From: Kibdelosporangium sp040675465
GTDB lineage: Bacteria > Actinomycetota > Actinomycetes > Mycobacteriales > Pseudonocardiaceae
Direction of reading: 5' to 3'
DNA: 64,000 nt
NCBI RefSeq assembly: GCF_040675465.1
Contig: NZ_JBFAPA010000028.1
Span: 62,001 to 126,000 of the forward strand
Shown here: piece by piece, positions 19,901 through 27,800 of the stretch
Position numbering within the stretch: the stretch's first letter is position 1
How the letters are laid out: each line of letters opens with the position of its first letter
Position numbers and translations under genes: made by a program
Notes under the pieces: model-generated
Database searches by the model: none
What the model saw: only the letters and a program-made list of their open reading frames with translations
Told to the model about the DNA's origin: nothing

Positions 19901-21821
19901 GGCACTCTTGGACGCCGCGTTGCATGCCGAACGGATCCTCGACGAGGGACACCCGGCGGCTGACCGGACCGCGCTGCCGTTTGTCTGGTCCGGAGTGTCC
20001 CTGCACGCAGCGGGTGCCTCGACGTTGCGGGTCCGGCTGACCAAGCCTGGCCCGGACATGGTCGCACTGTCCCTTGCGGACCCGACCGGTCAGCCGGTGG
20101 CCACGATCGAGTCGCTGAGCTTGCGCGCGGTGTCCGGCCGCAAGGCGCACCAGGACTCGCTCTACAAGGTCGCCTGGAGCGCCATCGAGGTATCCGGCCG
20201 CACCGACGCCCGAGTACTGCGCGTGAAGTCCGATGAGGACGATGTGCCCGCGGCCATCCGCGAGCTGTCCGAGCGCGTGCTGAAAGCGATCCGCGGATGG
20301 CTGGCCCAGGACACCCGCACACCGCTGGCGATCGTGACCAGGCTTGCGATGGTGGTCGGCGACCAGGACCAGGTCGACCTGCGGCAGGCTCCGGTGTGGG
20401 GCCTGGTCCGGGCGGCACAGGCCGAGCACCCGGGACTGTTCATCCTCGCGGACATCGACGACACCGAAGCCTCCCGCGGAATGCTGGCCGCCGCGCTCGC
20501 GTCCGGTGAGCCGGAACTGGCCATCCGCAACGGTATTGTCTCGGTGCCGCGCCTGGTGAAAGCGGTGGTCGGCGACGGCGAGGCGCCGTGGAGTCCAGAT
20601 GGGACGGTGCTCATCACCGGCGGGACCGGTCTGCTCGGCTCGTTGACCGCGTTGCACCTCGTGGCCGAGCACGATATCCGGCACCTGGTCCTGACCAGCC
20701 GCCACGGGATCGACGCACCTGGCGCCGCCGAGTTGCGAGACAGCCTGGCCGCGATGGGGGCGGACGTCCGGATCGCCGCTGTGGACGTGTCCGACCGGAG
20801 CGCGATCGCCGAGCTGCTGGCCGAGATACCGGCGGCGCACCCGCTGACGGGGATCGTGCACGCGGCCGGGCTGATGGACAACGCCCTCGTCGAAGCGATG
20901 ACGCCCGAGCAGATCGACCATGTGCTGGCGGCCAAAGCCGACGCCGCCTGGCATCTGCACGAGCTGACCGAACACCTTCCCCTGTCGGCGTTCGTCATGT
21001 ACTCGTCGATCGGCGGCATGGTCATGGCCGCCGGACAGGCGAACTACGCTGCCGCGAACGTTTTCCTCGATGCGCTCGCCCACCACCGCCGGGCGGCCGG
21101 CCTGCCCGCGACCTCGCTGGCGTGGGGACCGTGGGAGAGCATCGCCGGTCAGCTGGACGTGCGCCGGATGGACCGGGCCGGGCTGCCGATTCTGTCCTTC
21201 GAGGACGGTCTGGCCCTGTTCGACCGGGCGACCGGCACGGACGATTCCGTTCTGGTGCCCGCGAACGTGAGCCTGCCGACGCTCCGGGCCCGGCCGGACG
21301 AGATCCCGGCCCTGCTGCGCGGCCTCGCCCGCCCGGCCGGAAAACCGGCCGTGCGGGGGGATCTGATGAAACTGGCCGAGCCGGAGCGCAGCCGGTTCAT
21401 GCTCGACCTGGTGTGCGGGCACGTGTCAGCGGTCCTCGGCCAGGTCGATCCCGAACGTGGCTTCACCGACCTCGGCATGGACTCGCTGGCGGCGATCGAG
21501 TTGCGCAATCGCTTGCAGACCGCCACGGGGCTGAGACTTCCGGCGACCGTGATGTTCGACCATCCCAACGCGACCGACCTGGCCCTGTTCCTGCTCACCG
21601 AAGTGGTGCCCCAGCAGGACCCGGACATCGCCATCCACGAGAAGCTGGCCACCATCTCACTGGACCGGATGCGCGAGACCGGGATCCTGGAAATGGTCCT
21701 GGAGATGGCCGACCTGTCCGCCGAGTCCGAAGTGGACCGAATGGCCGCCATCGAGACCATGGCGGTGGACGAACTGGTGCGCGCGGTGCTTGAGACGGAC
21801 GAGGAGGAGGGAGACCGGTGA
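7662..21821 (+). CDS. PKS-A: type I polyketide synthase, loading ACP and modules 1-3
   Basis: This 4719-residue protein starts the assembly line. Domains in order: loading ACP 1-80 (Ser40); M1 KS 91-505 (Cys237), degenerate AT 553-740, DH 745-985 (His776), KR 1135-1310, ACP (Ser1393); M2 KS 1445-1835 (Cys1588), AT 1930-2238 (Ser2023), DH 2250-2510 (His2282), KR 2685-2865, ACP; M3 KS 3025-3430 (Cys3181), AT 3530-3870 (Ser3623), DH, KR, ACP (Ser4608); C-terminal helical docking segment 4660-4719. AT2 and AT3 have the HAFH malonyl signature; AT1 lacks its nucleophile. All three DH domains keep HxxxGxxxxP and the HPALLDAA-type Asp, so each module should install a double bond. ATG 7662 follows GGGGAG. 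A TTA codon occurs at 13683-13685. The gene overlaps PKS-B by four bases. Confidence 0.97.
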   Translation: MEFAVLLDVVRAEALAVLAKIRPALQIDPTRPLRDLGLDSLALVELHARLTAALGISLPVTAAFDHPTVIDLAAYILGLSEDRPVEVSTVDSPVAVVGMACRLPGGVSSPSDLWNLLLDGRSAITPFPSDRGWDATGFGGFLTDAAMFDASFFGISPREALAMEPQQRVLLEIAWEALEDAGIDPTSLRGSQTGVFVGAGAASYAGSLTGTSLSIASGRIAYFLGLQGPALTVDTACSSSLVALHLAAAAVRRGEASLALAGGAAVLGSPSVWTEFSQLGGLAPDGQVKAFSAAADGTSLAEGAGLLVVERLSDAVRLGHPILAVLRGSAMNQDGASNGLTAPNGAAQRQLIQTALATSGLTAADVDVVEAHGTGTALGDPVEAQTILATYGQDRETPLWLGSVKSNIGHTQAAAGVAGVIKMIMALRHGILPRSLHIESPSPAVGDVRLLTSPVPWERSERPRLAGISAFGISGTNAHVIIEEPPVPTAAPAPSGRLPYILSAKTSAALDMLLRQHSPGPDVGFTLAVGRARFDERAVIIDDAVIRGSVTGGRTAFLFTAGAAVDRALYAEYPLYAATFEAAMGAGEAFAGQVAMARLLESWGVRPDFVAGDPVCEFAAAYAAGVLSLEDAALLTAASDEDRARLSRVVTYAPPQIPLVPGQLEFSDGLRWLADQGVDTFLRLGSGDDAPSETIPATPDLLTAVARLYVRGTSVDWAAFFPGARRVSLPTYPFQHTRFWLGAAAAQPMMVRLAGTDGVVLSGRVSLRQFPWLADHVISGMVLLPGAAFVELALRAAREAGFPALAELTIEHALVLSDTGETELQVVVNGRAVDIYARTGDEPWLKHAHGELTSAEPAVSTGEWPPRGAQPIDLTGFYATVSQGPAFHGLRTAWRRGAEVFAEVSLPADGDFVIHPALLDAAMHTLDLVAGEDLGVPFAWERVVLHSVAGSTVRVRASREQLSIEDPEGMPVLSMGPVRLRHKRPLTQDLHEIRWTPIPAPATAPDGNGMYIVPRLTGDIPAMTKALTADVLAMLQAWLADPHPAGAQLVIVTQRAVSTNGEDVDLMHAPISGLVRAAQAENPGEFVLVDVDELTEIVAIAAAANEPELAVRNGQLHKPERVRLAAPAGDSPWHADSRVLITGGTGALGAHVARHLVHRHGVEHLVLLSRQGPSAPGADSLIAELGVDVTVVACDVADREAVAVVLAEHPVNAVVHAAGVLSDGVISSLTPDDLDLVMRSKIDGVMNLHELTGDLSAFILFSSMAATVDGAGQGNYAAANAFLDALAVHRKAQGFPATSLAWGPWSDGMSATTSNRIGVATLSAQENLKLFDQAMTSDAGMVIPARFEAIPARSHNDLSPLELICIETAAVLGYEDASRITPTKTFHDLGVDSLTALELRNRLTAATGQRLFATVTFDHPTPAALAEHLANHVAEPLPLPGIEPDEPMAIIGMACRFPGDVQSPEDLWQMVAAGEDVISRFPADRGWELSGEGGFLYDAAEFDADFFGISPREAESMDPQQRLLLEVSWEAFERAGIDPESMRGSDTGVFAGVMYHDYGDGNSGGMVSGRVAYTFGLRGPAVTVDTACSSSLVAMHWAMQALRNGECSLALAGGVTVMSTPDTFTDMDRQGGLAADGRCKSFGAGADGTGWAEGVGMVLLERLSDAQRNGHKVLAIVRGSAVNSDGASNGFTAPSGPAQQRVIHQALTAAGVSPADVDAVEGHGTGTTLGDPIEAQALMEAYGDRQEPLWLGSVKSNMGHTQAAAGIAGVIKMVMAMRHGVLPMSLHAGEPSSHVDWTTVKVLTGAVDWPDTGRPRRAGVSSFGISGTNAHVILEQPSTEAHDEYAPDATVLPWVISAKTPAALAEQAYRLRTTVDTLRDEDFARVGRALGCARTAFGYRAVIVGETRAEFIAGLEEVASTGTFEQAKENKTAFLFSGQGVQQLGMGRELYGTFPVFAEVFDAVVAELEEHGDLPLREMIWGTNQDALDQTMLAQPALFAVEVAVARLLEFWGVEPDFVAGQSVGEIAAAHIAGILSLRDAAKLIAARARLMQALPSGGAMFAITATEAEVTPLLTADTSIAAINGPRSIVVSGSTAAVTKIADRFTMQGRKVTRLRVSHAFHSPLMDPMLDEFREIAATLTYHESRVPLVSNGMVIDRVDAEYWVRHARETVRFADTLRFLADHTFLELKALSTERALVTGLAKAHARGTRVTWANFFGPGRLADLPTYAFQHKRYWIEPRRPAGLDRLDHPILTTVMVSPEEGGIVLSGRLSTQPWLVDHTVLGNQILPGSAMVELAICAGDQVGCDLLEELTLETPLPLGDGPVAVQVVVGPEESGCRSVRIFSRRDEQPWTRHASGLLAVGAAELMVDLSEWPPHGGIPVEGGYDELRDLGFGYGPAFQGLRAAWLRGDELFAEVELPAHVPSAGYGLHPALLDAAMHADLLVDNQVLLPFAWTGVSLHATGARAVRVWVRRIRGAEESEMMIADNEGRPVLSAASLISRAVSSEQLGAARGATHDSLFRVDWVPVPGPRINDDSVFLGAPMLEGLLALDPVPAVVIAQCPNLTGDVPYAARALAGEVLELVQTWLEHDRFETSKLVVVTANAMTDDPDPVQAPIWGLIRAAQAEQPGRIGLVDWDGIDDTALLAAAASDEPELAVHGDELMAPRLAKLMVPAVEPMWDPDGTVLITGGTSGLGALIAEHLVTEHGIRHLLLASRSGGQAPELDANVTVKICDVTDRDQLAELLAEIPADRPLKAIVHAAATTDGGVVGAMTPERLADVMRPKVDAAWHLHQLTQHLDLDAFVLLSSAGSLVIPGGQANYAAANGFLNALAQHRKAMGLPATAMAFGMWTGESERMTRLGMPPLTAEQGLVLFDAAMLADEALVVPLRIETMTEIPPLLRGLVRTTRRVAEHDLARRLIGKTGGERDRILLDVVIGHVAAVLGHEPAAIKPDKAFQDLGVDSLAAIELRNALNATTGLNLPVTLVFDQQTAREVARLLKTELTGGSPVAAGIQPVPAVADEPIAIIGMSCRFPGGVRSPEDLWELVSEGWDVISGFPADRGWTMTGQGGFLTDAAEFDPAFFGISAREATAMDPQQRLLLETAWEAFERAGIDPKSLRGSQTGVYAGVMYHEYGQGMQIPDEVSAFVGNGNAGSIASGRVAYTFGLEGPAVTVDTACSSSLVALHMACQALRSGEITMALAGGVTVMPTPDVFAEFGQQGALASDGRCKAFSDAADGTGWSEGVGLLLVERLSEAERNGHNVLAVIRGSAINQDGASNGLTAPNGSAQQRVILKALAAAGLRPSDVDMVEGHGTGTALGDPIEARAIIQTYGQNRNEPVWLGSIKSNIGHAQAAAGISGVIKTVMAIRNGRMPMTLHVDEPSHQVDWTTGAVRLLTSGRDWPKSGLRRAGVSSFGLSGTNAHLIIEQAPIGATVDSVPARCVLPVVISATDEKALAHQAERLRSHLLDHPDLSMLDLSYSLATGRAGLDHRAVIPARDRDVVLRGLTAVIEGRSAGVITGNADDDGLTAFLFTGQGAQRMGMGHELYTTFPAFTEAFDEIAAEVDEYLDLPLTDVIWGESENMVGQTMYAQAGLFAVEVALYRLIESWGIRPDFLAGHSIGELAAAHVAGVWSLSDAAKLVTARGKLMQTLPSGGAMVAIQATEDEVLPMLSPRVAIAAVNGPSNVVISGDEEAVVDIARHFADQDRRATRLRVSHAFHSPLMEPMLAQFRDVAESIAYHEPRIPIVSNATGRIAVDLTSPEYWIGHVRSTVRFADGIRCLSAAGVTRFIELGPEAILSGLVLDSLGAGAMVVPAIRRGREETATLVNALARLQVAGANPDWQSFFAGFGARRIDLPTYAFQRQRFWLDAPAIPAAVSDAADLGQVAARHPLLSAVVPMAGSGAPMLTGRLSVDSQPWLADHMILGKITLPGSAYVEMALRAGQEVGCDVLDELIQQVPMEIPAEGSIAVQVVLGREDDGRYSVSIHSRPEGEWECNARGILSSIPAEPTMTLRAWPPAGAKSIDISALYADLASLGYGYGRMFRCVRAAWRRGDDVFADVRLPQGEDATAYGLHPALLDAALHAERILDEGHPAADRTALPFVWSGVSLHAAGASTLRVRLTKPGPDMVALSLADPTGQPVATIESLSLRAVSGRKAHQDSLYKVAWSAIEVSGRTDARVLRVKSDEDDVPAAIRELSERVLKAIRGWLAQDTRTPLAIVTRLAMVVGDQDQVDLRQAPVWGLVRAAQAEHPGLFILADIDDTEASRGMLAAALASGEPELAIRNGIVSVPRLVKAVVGDGEAPWSPDGTVLITGGTGLLGSLTALHLVAEHDIRHLVLTSRHGIDAPGAAELRDSLAAMGADVRIAAVDVSDRSAIAELLAEIPAAHPLTGIVHAAGLMDNALVEAMTPEQIDHVLAAKADAAWHLHELTEHLPLSAFVMYSSIGGMVMAAGQANYAAANVFLDALAHHRRAAGLPATSLAWGPWESIAGQLDVRRMDRAGLPILSFEDGLALFDRATGTDDSVLVPANVSLPTLRARPDEIPALLRGLARPAGKPAVRGDLMKLAEPERSRFMLDLVCGHVSAVLGQVDPERGFTDLGMDSLAAIELRNRLQTATGLRLPATVMFDHPNATDLALFLLTEVVPQQDPDIAIHEKLATISLDRMRETGILEMVLEMADLSAESEVDRMAAIETMAVDELVRAVLETDEEEGDR
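9318..9882 (+). other. Degenerate, truncated AT domain of module 1
   Basis: About 565 bases remain where neighbouring ATs span 925-1020. The opening GQGxQ motif reads FTAGAAVD, the nucleophile elbow GHSxGE reads GDPVCE (Pro614 replaces Ser), and the small subdomain with SHAFHS is missing altogether. The reading frame is maintained through to the post-AT motif FQHTRFW, so the protein is intact but this domain should not transfer acyl groups. Confidence 0.9.
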
Positions 21822-24800
21822 GCGACGTTCCCGCCGACCGCCTCGTCGCGGCCCTCCGCAAGTCCATGCGGGACAACGAACGCCTGCGCGGCCAGACCAC
21901 GCGGCTGCTCGCCGAGCCGATCGCGATCGTGGCGATGAGCTGCCGCTTTCCCGGCGGCGTGAGCTCACCGGAGGACCTCTGGCAGCTCGTTGCGGATGGC
22001 AGGGACGCCATCACGCCGTTCCCGGCCGACCGCGGCTGGGACCCGGACCTGCACGACCCGAGGCCCGGCCGGCCCGGCCGCACCTACGCCCGCGCGGGCG
22101 GGTTCCTGCACGACGCGGCGATGTTCGACGCGGAGTTCTTCGGGATCTCGCCGAAGGAGGCGGCCCTGATGGACCCGCAGCAGCGGCTCCTGCTGGAAAC
22201 CTCCTGGGAGGCGGTCGAACGCGCGGGCATCAACCCGGTGTCGTTGCGGGGCAGCGACACCGGCGTGTTCGCCGGGCTGATGTACCACGACTACGCGGGC
22301 GGGAGCGCGGGCAGCATTGTGTCCGGCCGAGTCGCCTATGCCCTTGGGCTCCAAGGGCCGACGCTGACCGTCGACACCGCGTGTTCGTCCTCTTTGGTCG
22401 CTCTGCACCTGGCCTGCCAGGCGCTGCGCCGCGGTGAGTGCTCGATGGCCCTGGCCGCCGGAGTGGCCGTGATGGCGACTCCGCAGATGCTGATCGACTT
22501 CGGTGAGCAGCGCGGGCTTTCGCCGGACGGCCGGTGCAAGTCGTTCTCCGCCACTGCCGACGGCACCGGCTGGGCCGAGGGTGTGGGGGTGCTGCTCATC
22601 GAACGGCTTTCGGACGCCCAGTTCCGCGGGCACCCGGTAGTGGCGGTGATCCGCGGCTCGGCCATCAACCAGGACGGCGCGTCCAGCGGGTTGATGACGC
22701 CGAACGGCACAGCCCAGCAACAAGTCATCCGGACTGCCCTGGAGAACGCCAAGCTGTCCGCCGCGGACATCGATGTCATCGAAGCCCACGGCACCGGCAC
22801 ACCGCTCGGCGACCCGATCGAAGCCCACGCCCTGCGGGAAACCTACGGCCGCGGCCGGAAACGCCCGCTCTGGCTGGGCTCGGTGAAGTCCAACATCGGC
22901 CACACCCAGGCGGCCGCGGGGATGGCCGGGATCATCAAGATGGTCCAGGCCATCCAGCACGGCATCCTGCCCAAGACCCTGCACGCGGACTCACCCAGTT
23001 CCAAGATGGACTGGTCCAGCCTGCGGCTGCTGACCGAGGCCATGCCCTGGGACCGGACGTGCCGCCGGGCCGGGGTGTCCTCCTTTGGGCTGAGCGGCAC
23101 CAACGCGCACGTGATCATCGAACAGGCGCCCGTCGTCCCCCTTGAGTCCAGAGGGCTGGCCGTGCCAGTCGTGCCTTTGGTGGTGTGCGGGAAAACCGCG
23201 GACGCTGTCCGGGCTCAGGCCACGCGACTGTTGTCCTATCTGGACACCGAGCCGACCGACCTTGGTTACTCACTGGCGTCCGGCCGCGCCCGGTTCGCGC
23301 ACCGGGCCGTGGTGCTCGGATCGGCGGTAGAGGATCTGGAACACGGACTGGCCGAACTCGGACGAGCCGAACGAGCCCCAGGGCTGATCGTGGGGACCGG
23401 CCGCATCCACGGTCTGACAGCGTTTCTGTTCGGCGGCCAGGCCCGTGTGGGAATCGGCCAGGAACTGTACGACGGCTATCCGGCTTTCGCCCAGGCCTAC
23501 GACGAGGTCATGCGTTACCCCGACGTGAGCGAGTTGTTCGCGGTCGAGGTGGCGCTGTTCCGGCTGCTGGAATCGTGGGGCATCAAACCCGACTATGTGG
23601 CCGGGCACGGGGATGGCGAAGTGGCTGCCGCCCATGCCGCCGGTGTCCTGTCCCTTGAGGACGCTTGTGCGCTGGCCGCCGATCGGGAGATCGCGGCCAC
23701 GTTGAACTTCGCGGCGCCGAGCATCCCGGTCGTGTCCACTGTGACCGGTGCGGCCGCGGACATCGACGACCCGGACTACTGGACCAGACCTGCCGATCGC
23801 CTGACGGACGCCATCGAGTACCTGGCCTCGTTGGGAGTCTCCCGGTTCCTCGAACTCGGCCAGACCGGCGATCTGACCGAGCTGGCCCAGCAGTCGGTCG
23901 AGTACGCCGTGCACGCCTGCGGGTTGCGCGGAAGCGAGTCCGAGCCGATGACGTTGCTGACCGCGGTCAGCCGGTTGTTCGTCGCCGGAATGGACGTCAC
24001 CTGGGCTGCGTACTTCGCCGGAACCGCGGCGCGGCGGGTCGACCTGCCGACGTATCCGTTCCAGCGGAAGCGGTACTGGACGCTCCCTCCTACCACCGCG
24101 GTCATCGGCCCTGAGCACACGCCGATCGACCACCCGATTCTCACGACGGCGACGCCCGTGGGCGATTCGTCTGTGGTGCTCAGCGGCGAGATCTCCCCGG
24201 ACAGGCAGCCGTGGCTCACCGATCACGAAGTGGCCGGACAGGTTGTCGTGCCTGGTAGTGCCGTCGTGGAGATGGTGCTCTACGCGGGAATGCACGTTGG
24301 TTGCCCGGCTATCGATGAGCTCACCTTGCGGGCGCCGATGACCGGCGGCCCGGTTCAGGTGGTCGTCGACGCCCCGCATCTGGACCGGCGGGCGGTCCGG
24401 GTGTTCGCCAAGTCCGGTGGCGACTGGACCCTGCACGCTGAGGGCACGCTTTCATCCAGCGCCGCCACAGGGAATGACCTGCGGGAATGGCCACCGGACG
24501 CCGCACTCACCGACATCGCCGACGTTTATCCGGCGCTGGCAGCGAAAGGCCTCACGTACGGCCCGATGCTCCAGGGCCTGCGATCGGCTTGGCGGCGCGG
24601 GGACGAGTTGTTCGCCGAGGTCGAGCTGCCGGACCGGATGGACGCCGAACGGCACTGCATCCACCCGGTGCTGCTTGATACCGCCATGCACGTGTCCATG
24701 GTGGACGCCGAGGATCCGGCCGTGCCTTTCGTGTGGAAGGGCGTGTCCCTGCACGCCAAGGGATCAGCGGTGGCGAGAGTCCGCATTGGTCCGAACGGCC

Positions 24801-27800
24801 TAACCCTGGCCGACGCCATCGGTCGCCCAGTCCTGTCCGTCGACTCCCTGATCACCCGGGCACTCCCGGCGGACCAGACCACTGCGGGTCCGTTGTTCCA
24901 GACGGTCTGGCGACCGGTCCCGGCCGGGGACGCGGAACCCGTCGACGCCGTCTTCGAATGCTCCCTCGAAGGTGACGTTCTCGCGGGTGCGCGGCTGGTG
25001 ACCGAACAGGTGTTGCACGAACTGCAGGACTGGCTCCGGGAAGACCGGCAGTCACGGCTGGTGATCGTCACGAAGGATGATCTCCGGCATGCTCCCGTGC
25101 GGGGACTCGTCCGTTCGGCCCAAGCCGAGAACCCCGGCCAGTTCGTGGTGGTGGACACCGACGGCAGCGGGGCACTGGCCGGGGCGATGGCGACCGGCGA
25201 ACCGGAACTGAGGATCCGCGCCGGGAAGGTGTTGGCTCCCAGGCTGGAGCGGGTCGACGGCGGAGAAACGACGGTCTGGAGCGCCGACGACACGGTGTTG
25301 ATCACCGGCGGGACGACCGGCGTGGGGCTCGCGATCGCTCGTCACCTCGTGGCCGAACACGGAATTCGCAAGCTGATCCTGACCGGCCGTACGTCCCGCG
25401 AAGTCGATGTTCCGGGTGCCGTGATCGTCGCCTGCGATGTGTCCGACCGCGAGGCGGTCGCCGATCTGCTGGCGACCCACGCGGTCACCGCGATCATCCA
25501 CGCGGCCGGGGTGATCGACGACGGCACCGTCGCTTCGCTGACCCCGGACCGGATCGGCACCACGTTCGCACCGAAGGTCGACGGCGCCTGGCATCTGCAC
25601 GAGCTGGCCGGCGAGGTGTCGAAGTTCGTGCTGATCTCGTCGGTGGCCGGGGTGCTCGGTTCGGCCGGGCAGGGCAACTACGCGGCAGCCAACGCGTTCC
25701 TCGATGCCTTGGCCACAAAGCGCCGCGCCGACGGGCTTCCGGCCATCTCGCTGGCGTTCGGCCGCTGGGACATCGGCATGGGCTCTGGAGGTTTCTCCGT
25801 CGAGCAGGGTGTTCGGCTGTTCGACGCGGCGATGACGATCGACGCGAGCACGATCGTCCCAGCGCGACTCGGCGAGGTCCGGACTCCGATCCGTCAGGTA
25901 CGCAACGCGGACCTCACCGACGACGACATTCTCGATGTGGTCAGGGAAACGGTTGCCGGGGTGCTTGGCTACTCCGACGCCGCCGCGGTCGACCCGGACA
26001 AATCGTTCGAACAGCTAGGTTTCGACTCGCTGGCGACGATCGAGTTGCGCAACCGGCTCAGCGCGGCCACGGGCCTGCGGCTCTCGGCCACGCTGCCGTA
26101 CGACTATCCGACGGTCGGTGACCTCGCCGACTACATCGCCGGGGCCTGCGACGGGCAGCAGGCGCGCAAGTCCGCCGGGCCGGGCGACGATCCGATCGCG
26201 ATCGTGGCGATGAGCTGCCGTTACCCCGGCGGCATCGGCTCCTCGCAAGATCTGTGGCGGATGGTCGCCGAAGGCCGGGACGTGATGTCCACCCTGCCCA
26301 CCGACCGGGGCTGGCCGGAAGACCTGTACACGTCGGGCAGGACCGCCACCAACATCGGTGGATTCCTCGACGGCGCAGGCGATTTCGACGCGGACTTCTT
26401 CGGGATCAGCCCTCGCGAAGCCACCGAGATGGATCCCCAGCAACGGCTGCTGCTGGAGATTTCCTGGGAGGCTGTGGAACGCGCGGGGATCGACCCGGGT
26501 TCGTTGCGGGGCAGCTCGACCGGGGTGTTCGCGGGCGTGATGTACCACGACTATGGCGGCGGAACGGCCGGCAGCGTGGTCTCCGGCCGCATCTCTCACA
26601 CGCTCGGCCTCGAAGGTCCGGCGGTCACAGTGGACACCGCGTGTTCGTCCTCTTTGGTCGCCCTCCACCTGGCCGCGCAGGCGTTGCGAGGCGGCGAGTG
26701 TGACCTCGCTCTGGCCGGTGGCGTCACCGTGATGGCGACCCCGGACAACCTCGTGTACTTCAGCGGACAGCGCGGCTTGGCGCCCGACGGCAGGTGCAAG
26801 TCCTTCGCCGGCGCGGCGAACGGCACCGGCTGGGCCGAGGGCGCCGGAGTTGTTCTGCTGGAACGTCTCTCGGACGCACGCCGCAACGGCCATCCCGTGC
26901 TCGCGATCGTCCGGGGTTCGGCGATGAACCAGGACGGCGCCTCGAACGGACTGACCGCGCCGAATGGCCCGGCTCAGCAACGAGTGATCCGCCAGGCACT
27001 GGCGTCGGCGCGACTGTCCCCATCGGACATCGACGTCGTGGAGGCCCACGGCACTGGGACCACGCTGGGCGATCCAGTCGAGGCGTTGGCACTGCTGGCC
27101 ACCTATGGTCAGGGCCGCGCCGAACCGCTCTGGCTGGGCTCGATCAAGTCGAACATGGGCCACACCCAAGCCGCGGCCGGGATCGCGGGCGTGATCAAGA
27201 TGGTGGAGTCGATGCGGCACGGCACAATGCCGCCGACCCTGCACGTCGACCGCCCCAGCCCGCACGTCGACTGGACCACCGGCAACGTCCGGTTGCTGAC
27301 CCAGGCCCGGCCCTGGGACCGGCCGGTCCGACGGGCCGGGATCTCGTCGTTCGGCCTGAGCGGCACCAATGCGCACGTGATCATCGAGCATGTCCCGGCG
27401 GAGCAACCGCTTGCGAGCCCTGCCGTTCCGATGATGCCGTGGATCCTGTCCGGCCGGACTCCCGCCGCTCTGTCCGACCAAGCGCGGCGGCTGAAGTCCT
27501 ATGTGGAGGACAACCCCGGCCTTGATCCCGCCGACATCGGGTTCTCACTGCTCAGCACGCGGACCGCGTTCGACCACCGAGCCGCAGTGGTCGGCAGCGA
27601 CCGGTCCAAGCTGCTACGTGGGCTGGGTCTGCTGGTCAGAGGTGAAACCGGTCATGCGGTCGTCCGAGGCAAGAACCATGCTGGCAGAACGGCGTTTCTG
27701 TTCACCGGTCAAGGCGCCCAGCGGCTCGGCATGGGGCAACAGCTCCACGAGACGTACCCTGCCTACGCGCACGCCTTCGACGCGGTCGTGTTCGAACTGG